Part shown: positions 25,974 through 37,893 of the stretch, piece after piece | Layout: each line of letters opens with the position of its first letter | Position numbering within the stretch: the stretch's first letter is position 1 | Source of the DNA: Spirochaetae bacterium HGW-Spirochaetae-1 | GTDB taxonomy: Bacteria > Spirochaetota > UBA4802 > UBA5550 | NCBI GenBank assembly: GCA_002839375.1 | Contig: PGXY01000007.1 | Location: forward strand, 521,881 to 585,880 | Direction of reading: 5' to 3' | DNA length: 64,000 nt | Program-made: the position numbers and the translations under genes | The notes under the pieces: model-generated | What the model saw: only the letters and a program-made list of their open reading frames with translations | Database searches by the model: none | What the model was told of the DNA's origin: nothing

Positions 25974-27959
25974 CTACACACCTATCTCATGAAGAACATT
26001 TACATACAGATCAAAATATTCTGAACTGGCAAATTTTTTCACAACATCCTCAGGAAGTTTTTCAAAAAGCCCATCCAGATATTTTAACAGCTTTTTAATA
26101 TCGGTCTGCTGTTCATCGGGAAATTCCCTGACGAAACGGTCAACATCAAGATCATCCTCAATGATAACAATTTTATCCGTAATATCATAAACCGAATCAA
26201 CAATTTCCACTGACTCGCTTTTTACTTCGACGACATCTCTTCCCAGTTTTTGTTTGATTAAACCGACATCCTCTTCAAAAATAAGGGCTCCCTTGCCGGA
26301 AATATCCTCTTCAATGGAACGCCTTTCGCTCTCATAAAAGCTTTCTGCGTCAGGCAGGATATAGTTACAGTATCGTTCACCGTCGTCATAGGCGCCAAAG
26401 GGTGAAAATTCAAACTTTATAAGATTAAAAATTTCATCAAGGTTTACATTTTTATATTCTTCAAAAAATAATCTTTCTTCAATTAATTCAAAATCTGCCG
26501 TATTCAGACCAAATATCTCAACAGCCGTTGACGCCTGCTTCGGTCCCTGTATACCATAGAGATCATCTATCTCACGAACATACCTGCCATAATCCTCTTC
26601 GAAGACGGCATTATCAACAAAATCCAGTTCATCATCCTTGTATTTATATTCATCATCCTCAAATTCAAGAAATACATCGTCGGAAATGCCGGCGCTCACA
26701 AATGATGCATGAGCTATTTTTTCTCTGTCTTTATCCTTGTCAGCCTCTTCGAGGATTATAACCCTTCCATCGGAAATCTCGGCCACATCAGGGGCTATTG
26801 CCTCAAGTTTATTTTCTTCGAAGATGGTTTCTCTCCCGGTTTTTTTCCTGGAAATAATTTCATCATCGATAAAGAGAACCTGCTCATTAATTCTTTCTAA
26901 TTCCCGTATTTCTTCCGGAATGATTTCTTTCTCGATAGTGTCAAAAATATTATCAATACTACCATCCCTTTCTTCCCGATAAGGATCACGGTGTTCCCTT
27001 TGCGATGGTCCTGTAGCCTCCTGACCGATTATAATTAAATCTTCTTCCGCAGCTTCCCTTGCGGGCAGCACTTCATCATCAAGCCTGACAGGAATTAGAT
27101 CAATTTCTTCAAGGCCCTCGGCATCTTCAGCATGATATGTTTCAACCTGGGCATACCTGTTTTCAGATATTTCATTGCGTTCATGCTCCTCATCGTCAAT
27201 CTCTTCAATCACCAGGTCGTGAATGACCGATCCCCTCCCGCGGGATACAGATTCACGGGTTACTTGAGCCTTTTCAGGTTTATCTTCATCGTCAACAATC
27301 AATGGCTCCAGAGAAAGATCATTGCCACCGGCACTCCCTTCTTCATATAAATCTTCAGAGGATGCCAGGGATGATGATTGAACAGATTCTTCATCATCAT
27401 TGGCAGCGACATACTCAATTGTATCCTCGTCATAAATTTCCGTCTCTGTCACATCAGTCATGGGCTCGAGGGCAGCCCGGGGCGATGGCTTCGTCTCCTG
27501 TTCGTGGGAAATATTCTTCTTCAGGGGTATGAGATCAAATTCTTCCAATCCTTCGATAAGGTCATTTTCTGTGAGGAATACTATATCTTCCTTGGCAATT
27601 TTTTCAGCCTCACCAAGATCGATGCTTCCAATAACATTGAGGTTAAAATCCCTGGGAATTCTGTTTTTAACTTCATCGGGAAGCCTGATAGTGAATTCCT
27701 CCTTCCGGGGAACCGATTTTTTTGTCTGAACAGGTTGGGACGCCTTTTTGACGGGTATTTTTTTCAAAGAAGGCATACTGGAATCAAATTCATCTATTAT
27801 CACACCGGGCATATTTACATTATCCTGAATTTCCTGATCATCACCAGATCCAGGCTTAACTGCCATATCACGATGTGTTCCTGAATCTTCTTTTTTCACA
27901 GTATTCCCTGCTATCTCTTCGTATGTCTTTTTCTTCTCATGCATGGTTCTTTCAATCAT
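25974..27959 (-). CDS. Large acidic, mostly disordered protein of unknown function
   Basis: 661 residues, very rich in Asp and Glu, no signal or membrane segment. The first 480 residues look disordered and contain spaced hydrophobic strings followed by acids: VIIDEFD (53-59), LIVDDEDK (220-227), LVIEEIDDEE (249-258), and an internal repeat GLEEFDLIPLK / GLEEIDLIPVR (137-147, 282-292). The final 170 residues appear folded and helical. LIVDDEDK also occurs as LIVDEDK in the next gene, so the two proteins share linear motifs and are probably partners. The start could be 27959 or 27944; neither has a good ribosome site. Confidence 0.65.
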   Translation of the reverse strand: MIERTMHEKKKTYEEIAGNTVKKEDSGTHRDMAVKPGSGDDQEIQDNVNMPGVIIDEFDSSMPSLKKIPVKKASQPVQTKKSVPRKEEFTIRLPDEVKNRIPRDFNLNVIGSIDLGEAEKIAKEDIVFLTENDLIEGLEEFDLIPLKKNISHEQETKPSPRAALEPMTDVTETEIYDEDTIEYVAANDDEESVQSSSLASSEDLYEEGSAGGNDLSLEPLIVDDEDKPEKAQVTRESVSRGRGSVIHDLVIEEIDDEEHERNEISENRYAQVETYHAEDAEGLEEIDLIPVRLDDEVLPAREAAEEDLIIIGQEATGPSQREHRDPYREERDGSIDNIFDTIEKEIIPEEIRELERINEQVLFIDDEIISRKKTGRETIFEENKLEAIAPDVAEISDGRVIILEEADKDKDREKIAHASFVSAGISDDVFLEFEDDEYKYKDDELDFVDNAVFEEDYGRYVREIDDLYGIQGPKQASTAVEIFGLNTADFELIEERLFFEEYKNVNLDEIFNLIKFEFSPFGAYDDGERYCNYILPDAESFYESERRSIEEDISGKGALIFEEDVGLIKQKLGRDVVEVKSESVEIVDSVYDITDKIVIIEDDLDVDRFVREFPDEQQTDIKKLLKYLDGLFEKLPEDVVKKFASSEYFDLYVNVLHEIGV

Positions 27960-28074
27960 AGATCAGATATTTATAATATATGAAAACATCTAAACGGTAA
28001 TTTATACAAATTCCCTTTTAAAATACAAAAATTTTTTAAACCAATTATCAATTTACTCATTTCCGCTAATATTC

Positions 28075-28155
28075 TGGGCACCTCAAATAATCAGCTTTTT
28101 CTAATAGTTATTCCTGTAAGGGAACATCCTTATTAAAATTTATCGAGGTTCCCTT
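28075..28155. repeat. Dispersed hairpin repeat, copy C
   Basis: Left motif TGGGCACCTC (28075-28084) and, 33 nt on, an 11-bp inverted repeat AAGGGAACATC (28118-28128) / GAGGTTCCCTT (28145-28155) with one mismatch. It lies in the 415-nt gap between the acidic-protein gene and the ATP synthase terminator; the rest of that gap is AT-rich and otherwise featureless. Confidence 0.7.
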
Positions 28156-28321
28156 ATATATAATGTATACTAATATCCGTTCGAATAGACAGCATTAATT
28201 CAATCCGATATCTGAAAAATAAAATCATAGATCTTTTTATCCCGAAAAATTATCTACCCAACAAACCCTACGATGGGAGTACAATTTATTATCGGTATTT
28301 TTCAATTTTGAATATAATAAA

Positions 28322-28349
28322 AAAAGGATGCCCGCAAGGACATCCTTTT
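28322..28349 (-). terminator. Terminator of the ATP synthase operon
   Basis: Stem AAAAGGATG / CATCCTTTT, extended inside by CC/GG around a GCAA tetraloop on the plus-strand reading. On the minus strand the stem runs into TTTTTTTATTATATT. It lies 26 nt after the atpC stop. Confidence 0.85.
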
Positions 28350-28374
28350 CGAATTTCAAATGTTTAGAAACAAT

Positions 28375-28779
28375 CTATCGCAGAGCAACCCTGAGACGGG
28401 CTTTTACCTTGTCCTGCTCCAGTTTTATTAAAGTCTGTTCTTCCGAAAACTTACCAAGCTGACTCTTCTGCTCTTCCAGCTCTTTCATTTTCTTTTCGAG
28501 TTCATCCTTTTTAAGCTCTTTTTTGGATATTGCCGCTTCTGCAAGAACAATAAGTCTATTATCCTTGATCTCTACAATACCGCCTTCAATAACCAGATAG
28601 TCTGTAGAATTATGGTCTCTCAGTCTCACTTCACCTATTCCCAGCTCGGCTATGAGTGGTGCATGACCATACAGGAAACCAAGTTCTCCATCATAGGCCT
28701 GTACAACAACGAAGTCAATATCGCCTTCATACAGCGTTTTTTCAGGAGTCAGAATGCTGCAATTTATTTTCCTATTCAT
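28375..28779 (-). CDS. atpC: F-type ATP synthase epsilon subunit
   Basis: 134-residue central-stalk subunit. The N-terminal beta-sandwich (NCSILTPEKTLYEGDIDFVVVQAYDGELGFLYGHAPLIAELGIG) is followed by the two-helix C-terminal domain that can inhibit rotation. It follows atpD by 2 nt and is the last gene of the operon. Confidence 0.95.
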   Translation of the reverse strand: MNRKINCSILTPEKTLYEGDIDFVVVQAYDGELGFLYGHAPLIAELGIGEVRLRDHNSTDYLVIEGGIVEIKDNRLIVLAEAAISKKELKKDELEKKMKELEEQKSQLGKFSEEQTLIKLEQDKVKARLRVALR

Positions 28780-28781
28780 TA

Positions 28782-30239
<1,458 letters not shown>

Positions 30240-31121
30240 CTATTCAAGAGCAGCCGCACCACCAACGATCTCAGCTATCTCATTTGTAATCTTGGCCTGA
30301 CGCGCTCTGTTATATCTGACTGTTAACTCTCTTATCATTTCAGAAGATGCATCTGTTGCGTTCTTCATTGCGACCCTTCTGGCAAACTGTTCAGAAAATC
30401 CTGATTCTAGGAAACAGGTAAACAGTTTGACCTTGATATACAAGGGCAGAATATATGAAAATATTTTTGCCGGATTGGGTTCGAAATAATAATCAGTCGA
30501 TGTGGGAGGCAGAACATCGGTCTGCTCTTCCACCATTGGTGCTATAGGCAGCAATTTAATTACTTCCGATTTTTGAGATGCTGATGATAGCACCTTTGTA
30601 TAAGAAATATAAATCTCGTGAAATTCACCACTGAGGAAAAAGTTCGTCAACTCTGCGCCGATTTTAGCAGCCTCATCAAAGGTAAATTTATCCTCTGGAT
30701 TGGGGGCTGTTCTAAACAGTCGCTGATTGATAAAGTTATAGAAGTTTATTCCTTTTTTCCCGACTACATAAATCTGGGCTTCTTTGCCTTCAAGCTCCAG
30801 TTTATCCTTTAATTCCATTGTCTTTGAAGTAACATTGGCATTAAAGCTTCCACATAAACCGCGATTACCCGTAATCTGGAAAATAAGCGCTCTTGTAGGA
30901 TTTGCAATTTCCTTGAGAAGAGGATCGTTAAATCCTGAACCGCCAAAAGCAAGCAGATCAGCAATTATATGATTCACCTTTTCTTCATAAGGCTTAGATT
31001 TTTCCAGTCTACCCTGCATTTTTTTCATCTTTGAGGTAGATACCATTTCCATGGTACTGGTAATCTTTTTAGTATTCTTAATTGATACTATTCTATTTTT
31101 AATATCTCTTTGAGTTGCCAC
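30240..31121 (-). CDS. atpG: F-type ATP synthase gamma subunit
   Basis: 293-residue rotor shaft. The conserved N-terminal helix (RDIKNRIVSIKNTKKITSTMEMVS.SKM) and C-terminal helix (MKNATDASSEMIRELTVRYNRARQAKITNEIAEIVGGAAAL) pair as the coiled coil inside F1. The middle Rossmann-like domain includes ITGNRGLCGSFNANV. Confidence 0.97.
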   Translation of the reverse strand: MATQRDIKNRIVSIKNTKKITSTMEMVSTSKMKKMQGRLEKSKPYEEKVNHIIADLLAFGGSGFNDPLLKEIANPTRALIFQITGNRGLCGSFNANVTSKTMELKDKLELEGKEAQIYVVGKKGINFYNFINQRLFRTAPNPEDKFTFDEAAKIGAELTNFFLSGEFHEIYISYTKVLSSASQKSEVIKLLPIAPMVEEQTDVLPPTSTDYYFEPNPAKIFSYILPLYIKVKLFTCFLESGFSEQFARRVAMKNATDASSEMIRELTVRYNRARQAKITNEIAEIVGGAAALE

Positions 31122-31154
31122 AGCAAGTTCCTCTTATGAAATATTTTCTTTAAC

Positions 31155-33234
<2,080 letters not shown>

Positions 33235-33259
33235 CTTTTTATCTTCATTAGGATTATAA

Positions 33260-33299
33260 AAAATTGGGACAGCTCAGATTACTGAACTGTCCCAATTTT
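33260..33299 (-). terminator. Terminator-like hairpin between atpF and atpH
   Basis: 18-bp stem with one G-U pair and a 4-nt loop: 33260-33277 pairs with 33282-33299. On the minus strand the 5' arm is the end of atpF (KIGTVQ codons), the stop codon lies near the loop, and the 3' arm ends in TTTTTT. It has all the features of an intrinsic terminator but sits inside an essential operon, so it is probably a partial terminator or an mRNA-processing or stabilising structure. Confidence 0.7.
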
Positions 33300-33788
33300 A
33301 TTTAATGTCTCTTTTACGAGAGCATTTTGATCTTCAGGCTTGAGATTTTTTTGTATAATTTTTGAAGCTATATCGGTTGAGAGCACTACAATTTCCGCCT
33401 TCATTTCAGCAAGAGCATTATCCTTAGCGAGAGAAATCTCCCGTTTAATACGTTCTGCTATTTCCTTGGCGTCCTTGTTCGCACGCTCAATGATATCATT
33501 TCTGATTTTTTCAGCCTCATCTCTTCCCTGGGCAATGACCTTGGAAGCTTCATCTTTAGCATTCCCCATCATCTGCCTGTGTTCTGCCAAAAGCTTCTCA
33601 GCTTCCTGCCGCGATTTATCGGCATTCTCGATATCACCGCGAATTTTCTCCGCTCTGGCATCCAGAGCTTCGACAATAGGCTTCCACGCGGCCTTCCAGA
33701 GGAGCAATAAAAGTACTAAAAAAGTAATTATTGTCCAGAGTAGTAGACCGGGATCAACCTTGAGTAAGCCTTCTTTTATAACTTGCAT
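33279..33788 (-). CDS. atpF: F-type ATP synthase b subunit
   Basis: 169-residue peripheral-stalk subunit: one N-terminal membrane helix (LLLWTIITFLVLLLLLWKAAWKPI), then a long charged coiled coil (DARAEKIRGDIENADKSRQEAEKLLAEH...). The length is normal, and only one b gene is present, so the stalk should be a homodimer. The 3' end forms the 5' arm of a strong stem-loop. Confidence 0.95.
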   Translation of the reverse strand: MQVIKEGLLKVDPGLLLWTIITFLVLLLLLWKAAWKPIVEALDARAEKIRGDIENADKSRQEAEKLLAEHRQMMGNAKDEASKVIAQGRDEAEKIRNDIIERANKDAKEIAERIKREISLAKDNALAEMKAEIVVLSTDIASKIIQKNLKPEDQNALVKETLNKIGTVQ

Positions 33789-33820
33789 GACATTTTCCTA
33801 TTAAAAATTTTGTCACCCTA

Positions 33821-34108
33821 CTATTGATGTTGCTCAGCTGCAGGAACTTCTGCTTTTGGGCCAGCAAGTTCTTGTTTAGGAGCCTGAGTAGCAAGCATAA
33901 ACGTAACAACGAGAGCGAAGAAGGTGAAACCTTCGATCAGAGCAGCTGCGATAATCATTGCAGTTCTCAGGTCACCACTCATTTCAGGCTGACGAGCCAT
34001 ACCTTCGAGTGCGCCGGCAGCTAATCGTCCGATACCAAGAGCAGCACCGAAAACGATCAAACCTGCTCCCAAACCAGCTCCAAGATACGAAAGACCTAAG
34101 TATTCCAT
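33821..34108 (-). CDS. atpE: F-type ATP synthase c subunit
   Basis: 95-residue hairpin of two membrane helices forming the rotor ring: GLGAGLIVFGAALGIGRLAAGALEGMARQPE and IIAAALIEGFTFFALVVTFML. The ion-binding glutamate is in ALIEGF. It is not followed by the Ser/Thr pair used by sodium-type rings and helix 1 lacks the sodium-type Gln, so proton coupling is inferred. The C-terminal tail after helix 2 (about 25 residues, Pro/Ala/Glu-rich) is longer than usual. Confidence 0.96.
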   Translation of the reverse strand: MEYLGLSYLGAGLGAGLIVFGAALGIGRLAAGALEGMARQPEMSGDLRTAMIIAAALIEGFTFFALVVTFMLATQAPKQELAGPKAEVPAAEQHQ

Positions 34109-34192
34109 GCGAATCCTCCTAAAAGATTTCTTTTATGATATAAATGTTGTTCAAAAATATTTTTTTAAAAAACATTTTTGTGCGCAATAAAA

Positions 34193-34218
34193 ATCATCAC
34201 TTTACTTTTAGTGATGAT
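34193..34218 (-). terminator. Terminator-like hairpin between atpB and atpE
   Basis: Perfect 8-bp stem ATCATCAC (34193-34200) / GTGATGAT (34211-34218) with a 10-nt loop. On the minus strand it is followed by TTTTTATT and overlaps the histidine codons and stop of atpB. An AT-only hairpin follows at about 34152-34180. Like the atpF-atpH stem it lies inside the operon and probably tunes expression instead of ending it. Confidence 0.5.
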
Positions 34219-35068
34219 GCATAGCCTCACCAATGAACATCGCCGACAGGGTTGCAAATATATACGCCTGGATAAAAGCAACCAGCAGCTCGAGCAGATA
34301 AATCATCAATGAACCGGCCACGGAACCAATTCCAATAAAATAATTCTGAAACATCATAACAAGATAGATAAATATTATGATAACAACATGCCCCGCCGTC
34401 ATGTTGGCAAAAAGACGAACAGTGAGAGCGAAGGGCTTGATACACATCCCCATGAGCTCGATGACCCATATAAGGGGGAACAGTGCCAATGGAATACCGC
34501 CGGGAACAATGCCCTTAACAATCCAGAGTGGCCCCTGTTTTATAAAACCAACTGATATTATTCCTATAAGAGTACAAATTGCCAATCCGGCCGTTACACC
34601 CAGATTGCCCGTTGATGTTGCAGCACCGGGAACAAGCCCGATATAATTGGCAAACAGTATAAAAAAGAATACGGTAAGAAAATAAGGCATTGCCTTGTTT
34701 TTCGCGGTGCCGTGAAAATTAGGCTCCACGATTTCATCATGCACAAAACCGATAAGCGCTTCCCACATGTTAACCCATCGGGATGTAGATCCCATGGCAT
34801 CCCGCTTAATCTTGCGGGCAAGAGGAATAAACACTATCAGACACAATAACATGGCTACCCAGAGCATGAGGACCCACTTGGTGATTCTCATATCGAAAAT
34901 TCCAAAAATCTTTTCATTTAGATAGTTGTTATTGATTGTATCCCAGATACCACCTGTAAGAACATGGTCCGTAAGGTGATGCATTACTATATCATACATC
35001 GACTCTTCCTTTCCATTTCCGCCACCTGATGTGACAAAGGTATTAACGAAGTGCACCAACCGGATCAT
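34208..35068 (-). CDS. atpB: F-type ATP synthase a subunit
   Basis: Membrane stator subunit carrying the ion half-channels. Five or six membrane helices are visible. The essential arginine is in CIKPFALTVRLFANMTAGH, and the last helix contains ELLVAFIQAYIFATLSAMFIG. The tail ends in three histidines. The longest frame begins at ATG 35068, but ATG 34999 has AAGGAAG about 6 nt upstream and gives MYDIVMHHLTDH, which fits the family start; 34999 may be the true start (263 aa). Confidence 0.95.
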   Translation of the reverse strand: MIRLVHFVNTFVTSGGGNGKEESMYDIVMHHLTDHVLTGGIWDTINNNYLNEKIFGIFDMRITKWVLMLWVAMLLCLIVFIPLARKIKRDAMGSTSRWVNMWEALIGFVHDEIVEPNFHGTAKNKAMPYFLTVFFFILFANYIGLVPGAATSTGNLGVTAGLAICTLIGIISVGFIKQGPLWIVKGIVPGGIPLALFPLIWVIELMGMCIKPFALTVRLFANMTAGHVVIIIFIYLVMMFQNYFIGIGSVAGSLMIYLLELLVAFIQAYIFATLSAMFIGEAMHHH

Positions 35069-35436
35069 AATTGTTTCTACCCCTTAAAAGATTACCCTCC
35101 GCCGGTTATTTCCGTTTCACAAACGGCCGGTCCGCGGGTGAGGATATTTTTCTTTTTCTCTTTAGTGCTTTAGATCTTTATAAAATTTGCAAATAAGAAG
35201 ACAAAATTTATTTTTTTGTCTATCTTATCTTTAACAACGATGAAAACGCATAGTCTTTATTTGTAAATCTTTTTTTTACAAAATTTTAATTAATTTCCGA
35301 AAACCCCCATTGCCAAAAAATAGTTTCACCCATACATTAAATCGCTTAAGCCCTTCATCTCCCGATGATAAAATTAAAAAAAGTACATAATTGTATTATT
35401 GTTATACCGTCATATCAAGAAGAAAAACATCGATAC
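35069..35436 (-). other. Structured 368-nt gap between atpZ and atpB
   Basis: No frame of AtpI size is present. On the minus strand I see TTGTAAA/TTTACAA, AGACAAAA/TTTTGTCT (about 35200-35222, followed by a U-rich stretch) and CCGTTT-gtg-AAACGG (about 35112-35126). The second could end the atpZ transcript, with the rest forming the atpB 5' leader. A 15-codon frame (MGETIFWQWGFSEIN) is present near 35290-35330, but nothing supports its use. Confidence 0.4.
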
Positions 35437-35700
35437 TCACATCCACTTTATCTTTTTCCGTTGATCGTCATCGGATTCATCCTGTTTATCCTTCTTCATG
35501 TCGCTCTGCAGTTCCTTCATCATGTGATAAAATCCCACAGCCATGCCCACAATGGTTCCAAGAGACAAAAAAACAGGGGATTTATCATAACGAAGATCAA
35601 GCCTGTATCCTATATATACAAAAATAAAAATTGTAATGGCCAATTGCAGGCCCAGCGTCAGATGGGTCACTATCACCTGGGGAGAGCTTTTCCTCTTCAT
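35437..35700 (-). CDS. AtpZ/AtpI-type ATP synthase accessory protein
   Basis: About 87 residues with two membrane helices (VTHLTLGLQLAITIFIFVYIGYRL and SPVFLSLGTIVGMAVGFYHMMKEL) separated by a short loop with the family's L..YIGY.LD pattern, and a highly charged C-terminal tail. AtpZ/AtpI proteins help assemble the c ring or carry magnesium; this small two-helix form is closer to AtpZ. GTG-ATG-ATG codons open the frame; the last ATG (35700) is best spaced from GAGG. It heads the ATP synthase operon, separated from atpB by a structured gap. Confidence 0.8.
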   Translation of the reverse strand: MKRKSSPQVIVTHLTLGLQLAITIFIFVYIGYRLDLRYDKSPVFLSLGTIVGMAVGFYHMMKELQSDMKKDKQDESDDDQRKKIKWM

Positions 35701-35729
35701 CATCACACCTCATTTTCGCTTAGTGCCTT

Positions 35730-35758
35730 ATTCTGGAAATTTAAATTTTAAATGTCAA
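35730..35758 (-). promoter_or_regulatory. Candidate promoter of the ATP synthase operon
   Basis: Minus strand: perfect TTGACA (35758-35753), 17-nt spacer, CAGAAT (35735-35730; four of six matches), about 30 nt upstream of the atpZ start. Confidence 0.45.
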
Positions 35759-35865
35759 CACCTAATAGAATCACTGTTTAATTATGTTAAAATAGCGGGG
35801 CTCATTGACGATAATTAATTTGTTGGTAAACCGTCTGCAAATAAAAAACAACAGGGTCATATATT

Positions 35866-36120
35866 ATGAAAATTACCGTAAGATTGATTGAACATGAGAA
35901 TGAATTTATCGCCAATTGTCCTGAACTCGATATCAACTGCTATGGTGGTGATAAATGCGAAGCAGTCCGAAGGATACAGAATGTCATAAACTTTTACATA
36001 GATTCAGCCAAGGAACTGGGTCTTGATGTTGAAAATCTCAGTGAAATTTTCATAGACGGTGAGTGGAATAAAATCCCTGAAAAAAATATCATGCCCTGCG
36101 CCACTGATACGATCAATTAA
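35866..36120 (+). CDS. HicB-like (UPF0150) small protein without a toxin partner
   Basis: 84 residues. KITVRLIEHENEFIANCPELDINCYGGDKCEAVRRIQNVINFYIDSAKELG matches the partial-RNase-H fold of HicB antitoxins and related UPF0150 proteins (pattern: strand, xFIAxCPEL, CxGxxxxEAxxxIxxxIxxYxxxA). The usual C-terminal DNA-binding domain is absent, and no HicA-type toxin gene lies on either side, so it is an orphan, perhaps with a non-toxin-related role. It is divergent from the ATP synthase operon and ends before a bidirectional terminator. Confidence 0.75.
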   Translation: MKITVRLIEHENEFIANCPELDINCYGGDKCEAVRRIQNVINFYIDSAKELGLDVENLSEIFIDGEWNKIPEKNIMPCATDTIN

Positions 36121-36200
36121 CCCGGAACAGCTTCCCGGGACAATGACAGGACTTATAAAAAGTGATTCAATTATCTCTGATTTAAATCGAAATAGTATTA

Positions 36201-36230
36201 AAAAGGGCGGCAACACTGTACCGCCCTTTT
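36201..36230. terminator. Bidirectional intrinsic terminator
   Basis: Stem AAAAGGGCGG (36201-36210) / CCGCCCTTTT (36221-36230) with a 10-nt loop. There are T-rich tracts on both sides, so it can end both the HicB-like gene (plus) and the convergent parvulin gene (minus). Confidence 0.9.
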
Positions 36231-36236
36231 GTTATA

Positions 36237-37643
36237 TTATTTTTTATCCTTCTTTTTTGCCTCTTCCAGCTCGCTATCATCTATCTTAAAACCATTCTGA
36301 TCCAGAAGATTTTTTTCATAATCCCGTTTCTTTTCCGACCGTTTTCTGCTGTAGATCATATACTCGATTCTTTCTTTCATTTCACCAAAGGATTTCGGCG
36401 CTTCTTTCTTATTTCCCGGTGCACGCTTGTTTCTTTCGATTTCCCTCTGCCTGTTTTTATCATATTCCGCTTTCACTTCCTGAGGTGTCACGGTAATCCC
36501 GGCAAGAAGAACATCGTTGATATAAGCATTGGCCAGGGTAAATTCTTTAAAGGACTGCCATTCCTGAATAAACTTTTCATCCTTATCAATACCTTTCTTA
36601 AGGGCTTCCCTGAGCATCAGCTTTTCATCCAGCATCCTTTCGGCAAGACGTTTCTTTTTTTCCACATCGAAATCCATGTCTTTTTTACCCATATCCCCCC
36701 GCTTCTTCTCAATAAAAGAAAGGAGATCGTTGAGTCCGGCAACGGTGAATTCCTCATTTCCCACTTTATACAGCACATCCTTGGGATTTCTGTAATTGGC
36801 TTTTTCGATATTATTGACAATATCCTTGGATTCCTTCAGTTTTTTCTCAAAATCTCTCGATGAGTCAGCCTGGAGACGGTTTTTCAACCGCTTTGCCTGG
36901 TTTTCATCGTCAATAATATCCTCGATATTATCGCTGGTGAGCTCTTTCTTTTTATCCACTTTTATAATATATAACGCGTTACGTACCCGCAGAGGTTCTT
37001 TTGTGTATTCCCCCTCCTTCATGGCAAAAGCCGCATCGCTGAATTCCATATCCCGCATTCCCTTGGTGATAAAGCCTATGTCACCACCTTTTTTCTTTGA
37101 ATAATCATCAGAGTACTTCTTTGCCAGTTCGTCGAATTTACCGCCTTTTTCAAGTTCGGCAATTATGTTCTTTGCTTCGGCTATGCGCTCCTGAAAGGCC
37201 TTTTCCTGCTCTGCTTCGCTGAGCTTTTCTCTTTTGTTGTTAACTATCTTATAGTCCTTCACTCTCAGTTTGATAATATTGGCTTTGATTGCCTCTTCCT
37301 TGAAGGAAAGATCGTTCTTCATATTCTTTCTGTAAAAACCGGCGATAAAATTATTTTTCACCAGGCCAAGAAGTTTGGCAAAATCTTCACTTTTATCGTA
37401 TCCGGCCTTTGCCGCTTCTTTCACCGTCAGCCTGTCCAGTGCAATCTGCTTTAATTTTGCTTCCTGTTTCGCCTTTGTCTGAAGTATCATTTCCTTTGAA
37501 AGGTGACGAGCTTCCAGCCACTGATAAAACTCACCGCGTGTTATCTTCCCTTCATTGTAAGTGGCCAGAACATCGCTATCGCGTTTACACCCCGCTGTCA
37601 TAAAAATCACGGCAGCCAAAATAAGCCATACATACCTTCTCAT
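36237..37643 (-). CDS. Parvulin-type peptidyl-prolyl isomerase lipoprotein
   Basis: 468 residues. The N-terminal signal ends in a lipobox-like VIFMTAGC, so it is probably a lipid-anchored periplasmic folding factor of the SurA/PrsA/PpiD class. The PpiC rotamase domain spans about 115-245 (IKLRVKDYKIV, GGKFDELAKKYSDDYSKKKGGDIGFITKGM, FAMKEGEYTKEPLRVRNALYIIKV). A second region with NEEFTVAGLNDLLSF and a C-terminal lysine-rich helix follow. The ATG at 37643 is preferred over the TTG two codons earlier because AAGGAG is 6 nt upstream. Confidence 0.9.
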   Translation of the reverse strand: MRRYVWLILAAVIFMTAGCKRDSDVLATYNEGKITRGEFYQWLEARHLSKEMILQTKAKQEAKLKQIALDRLTVKEAAKAGYDKSEDFAKLLGLVKNNFIAGFYRKNMKNDLSFKEEAIKANIIKLRVKDYKIVNNKREKLSEAEQEKAFQERIAEAKNIIAELEKGGKFDELAKKYSDDYSKKKGGDIGFITKGMRDMEFSDAAFAMKEGEYTKEPLRVRNALYIIKVDKKKELTSDNIEDIIDDENQAKRLKNRLQADSSRDFEKKLKESKDIVNNIEKANYRNPKDVLYKVGNEEFTVAGLNDLLSFIEKKRGDMGKKDMDFDVEKKKRLAERMLDEKLMLREALKKGIDKDEKFIQEWQSFKEFTLANAYINDVLLAGITVTPQEVKAEYDKNRQREIERNKRAPGNKKEAPKSFGEMKERIEYMIYSRKRSEKKRDYEKNLLDQNGFKIDDSELEEAKKKDKK

Positions 37644-37893
37644 ACACAACTCCTTATTTTATCAATGAATGAATATGGGGATACTCTCTTATTTAAATCA
37701 AGGAAAAAAGTCAAATTCATTTTAGCCCATGATTTAAAAAGCAGATTATGTAAATATGGGCATCCTTCTGCAAATGTGTTACAGCGCCATGTAAAAATTT
37801 ATTTAATTGTCGAGGATATACGAAATGCTTGTGATTTCCCAAAAACCACGATGATTATCAGCCATTTAATTGCATAATGCCGGTGAAAAAGAA

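Noticed and set aside
35290..35335. 15-codon frame in the atpZ-atpB gap
   Set aside because: Too short, no ribosome site, no matching attenuation structure.
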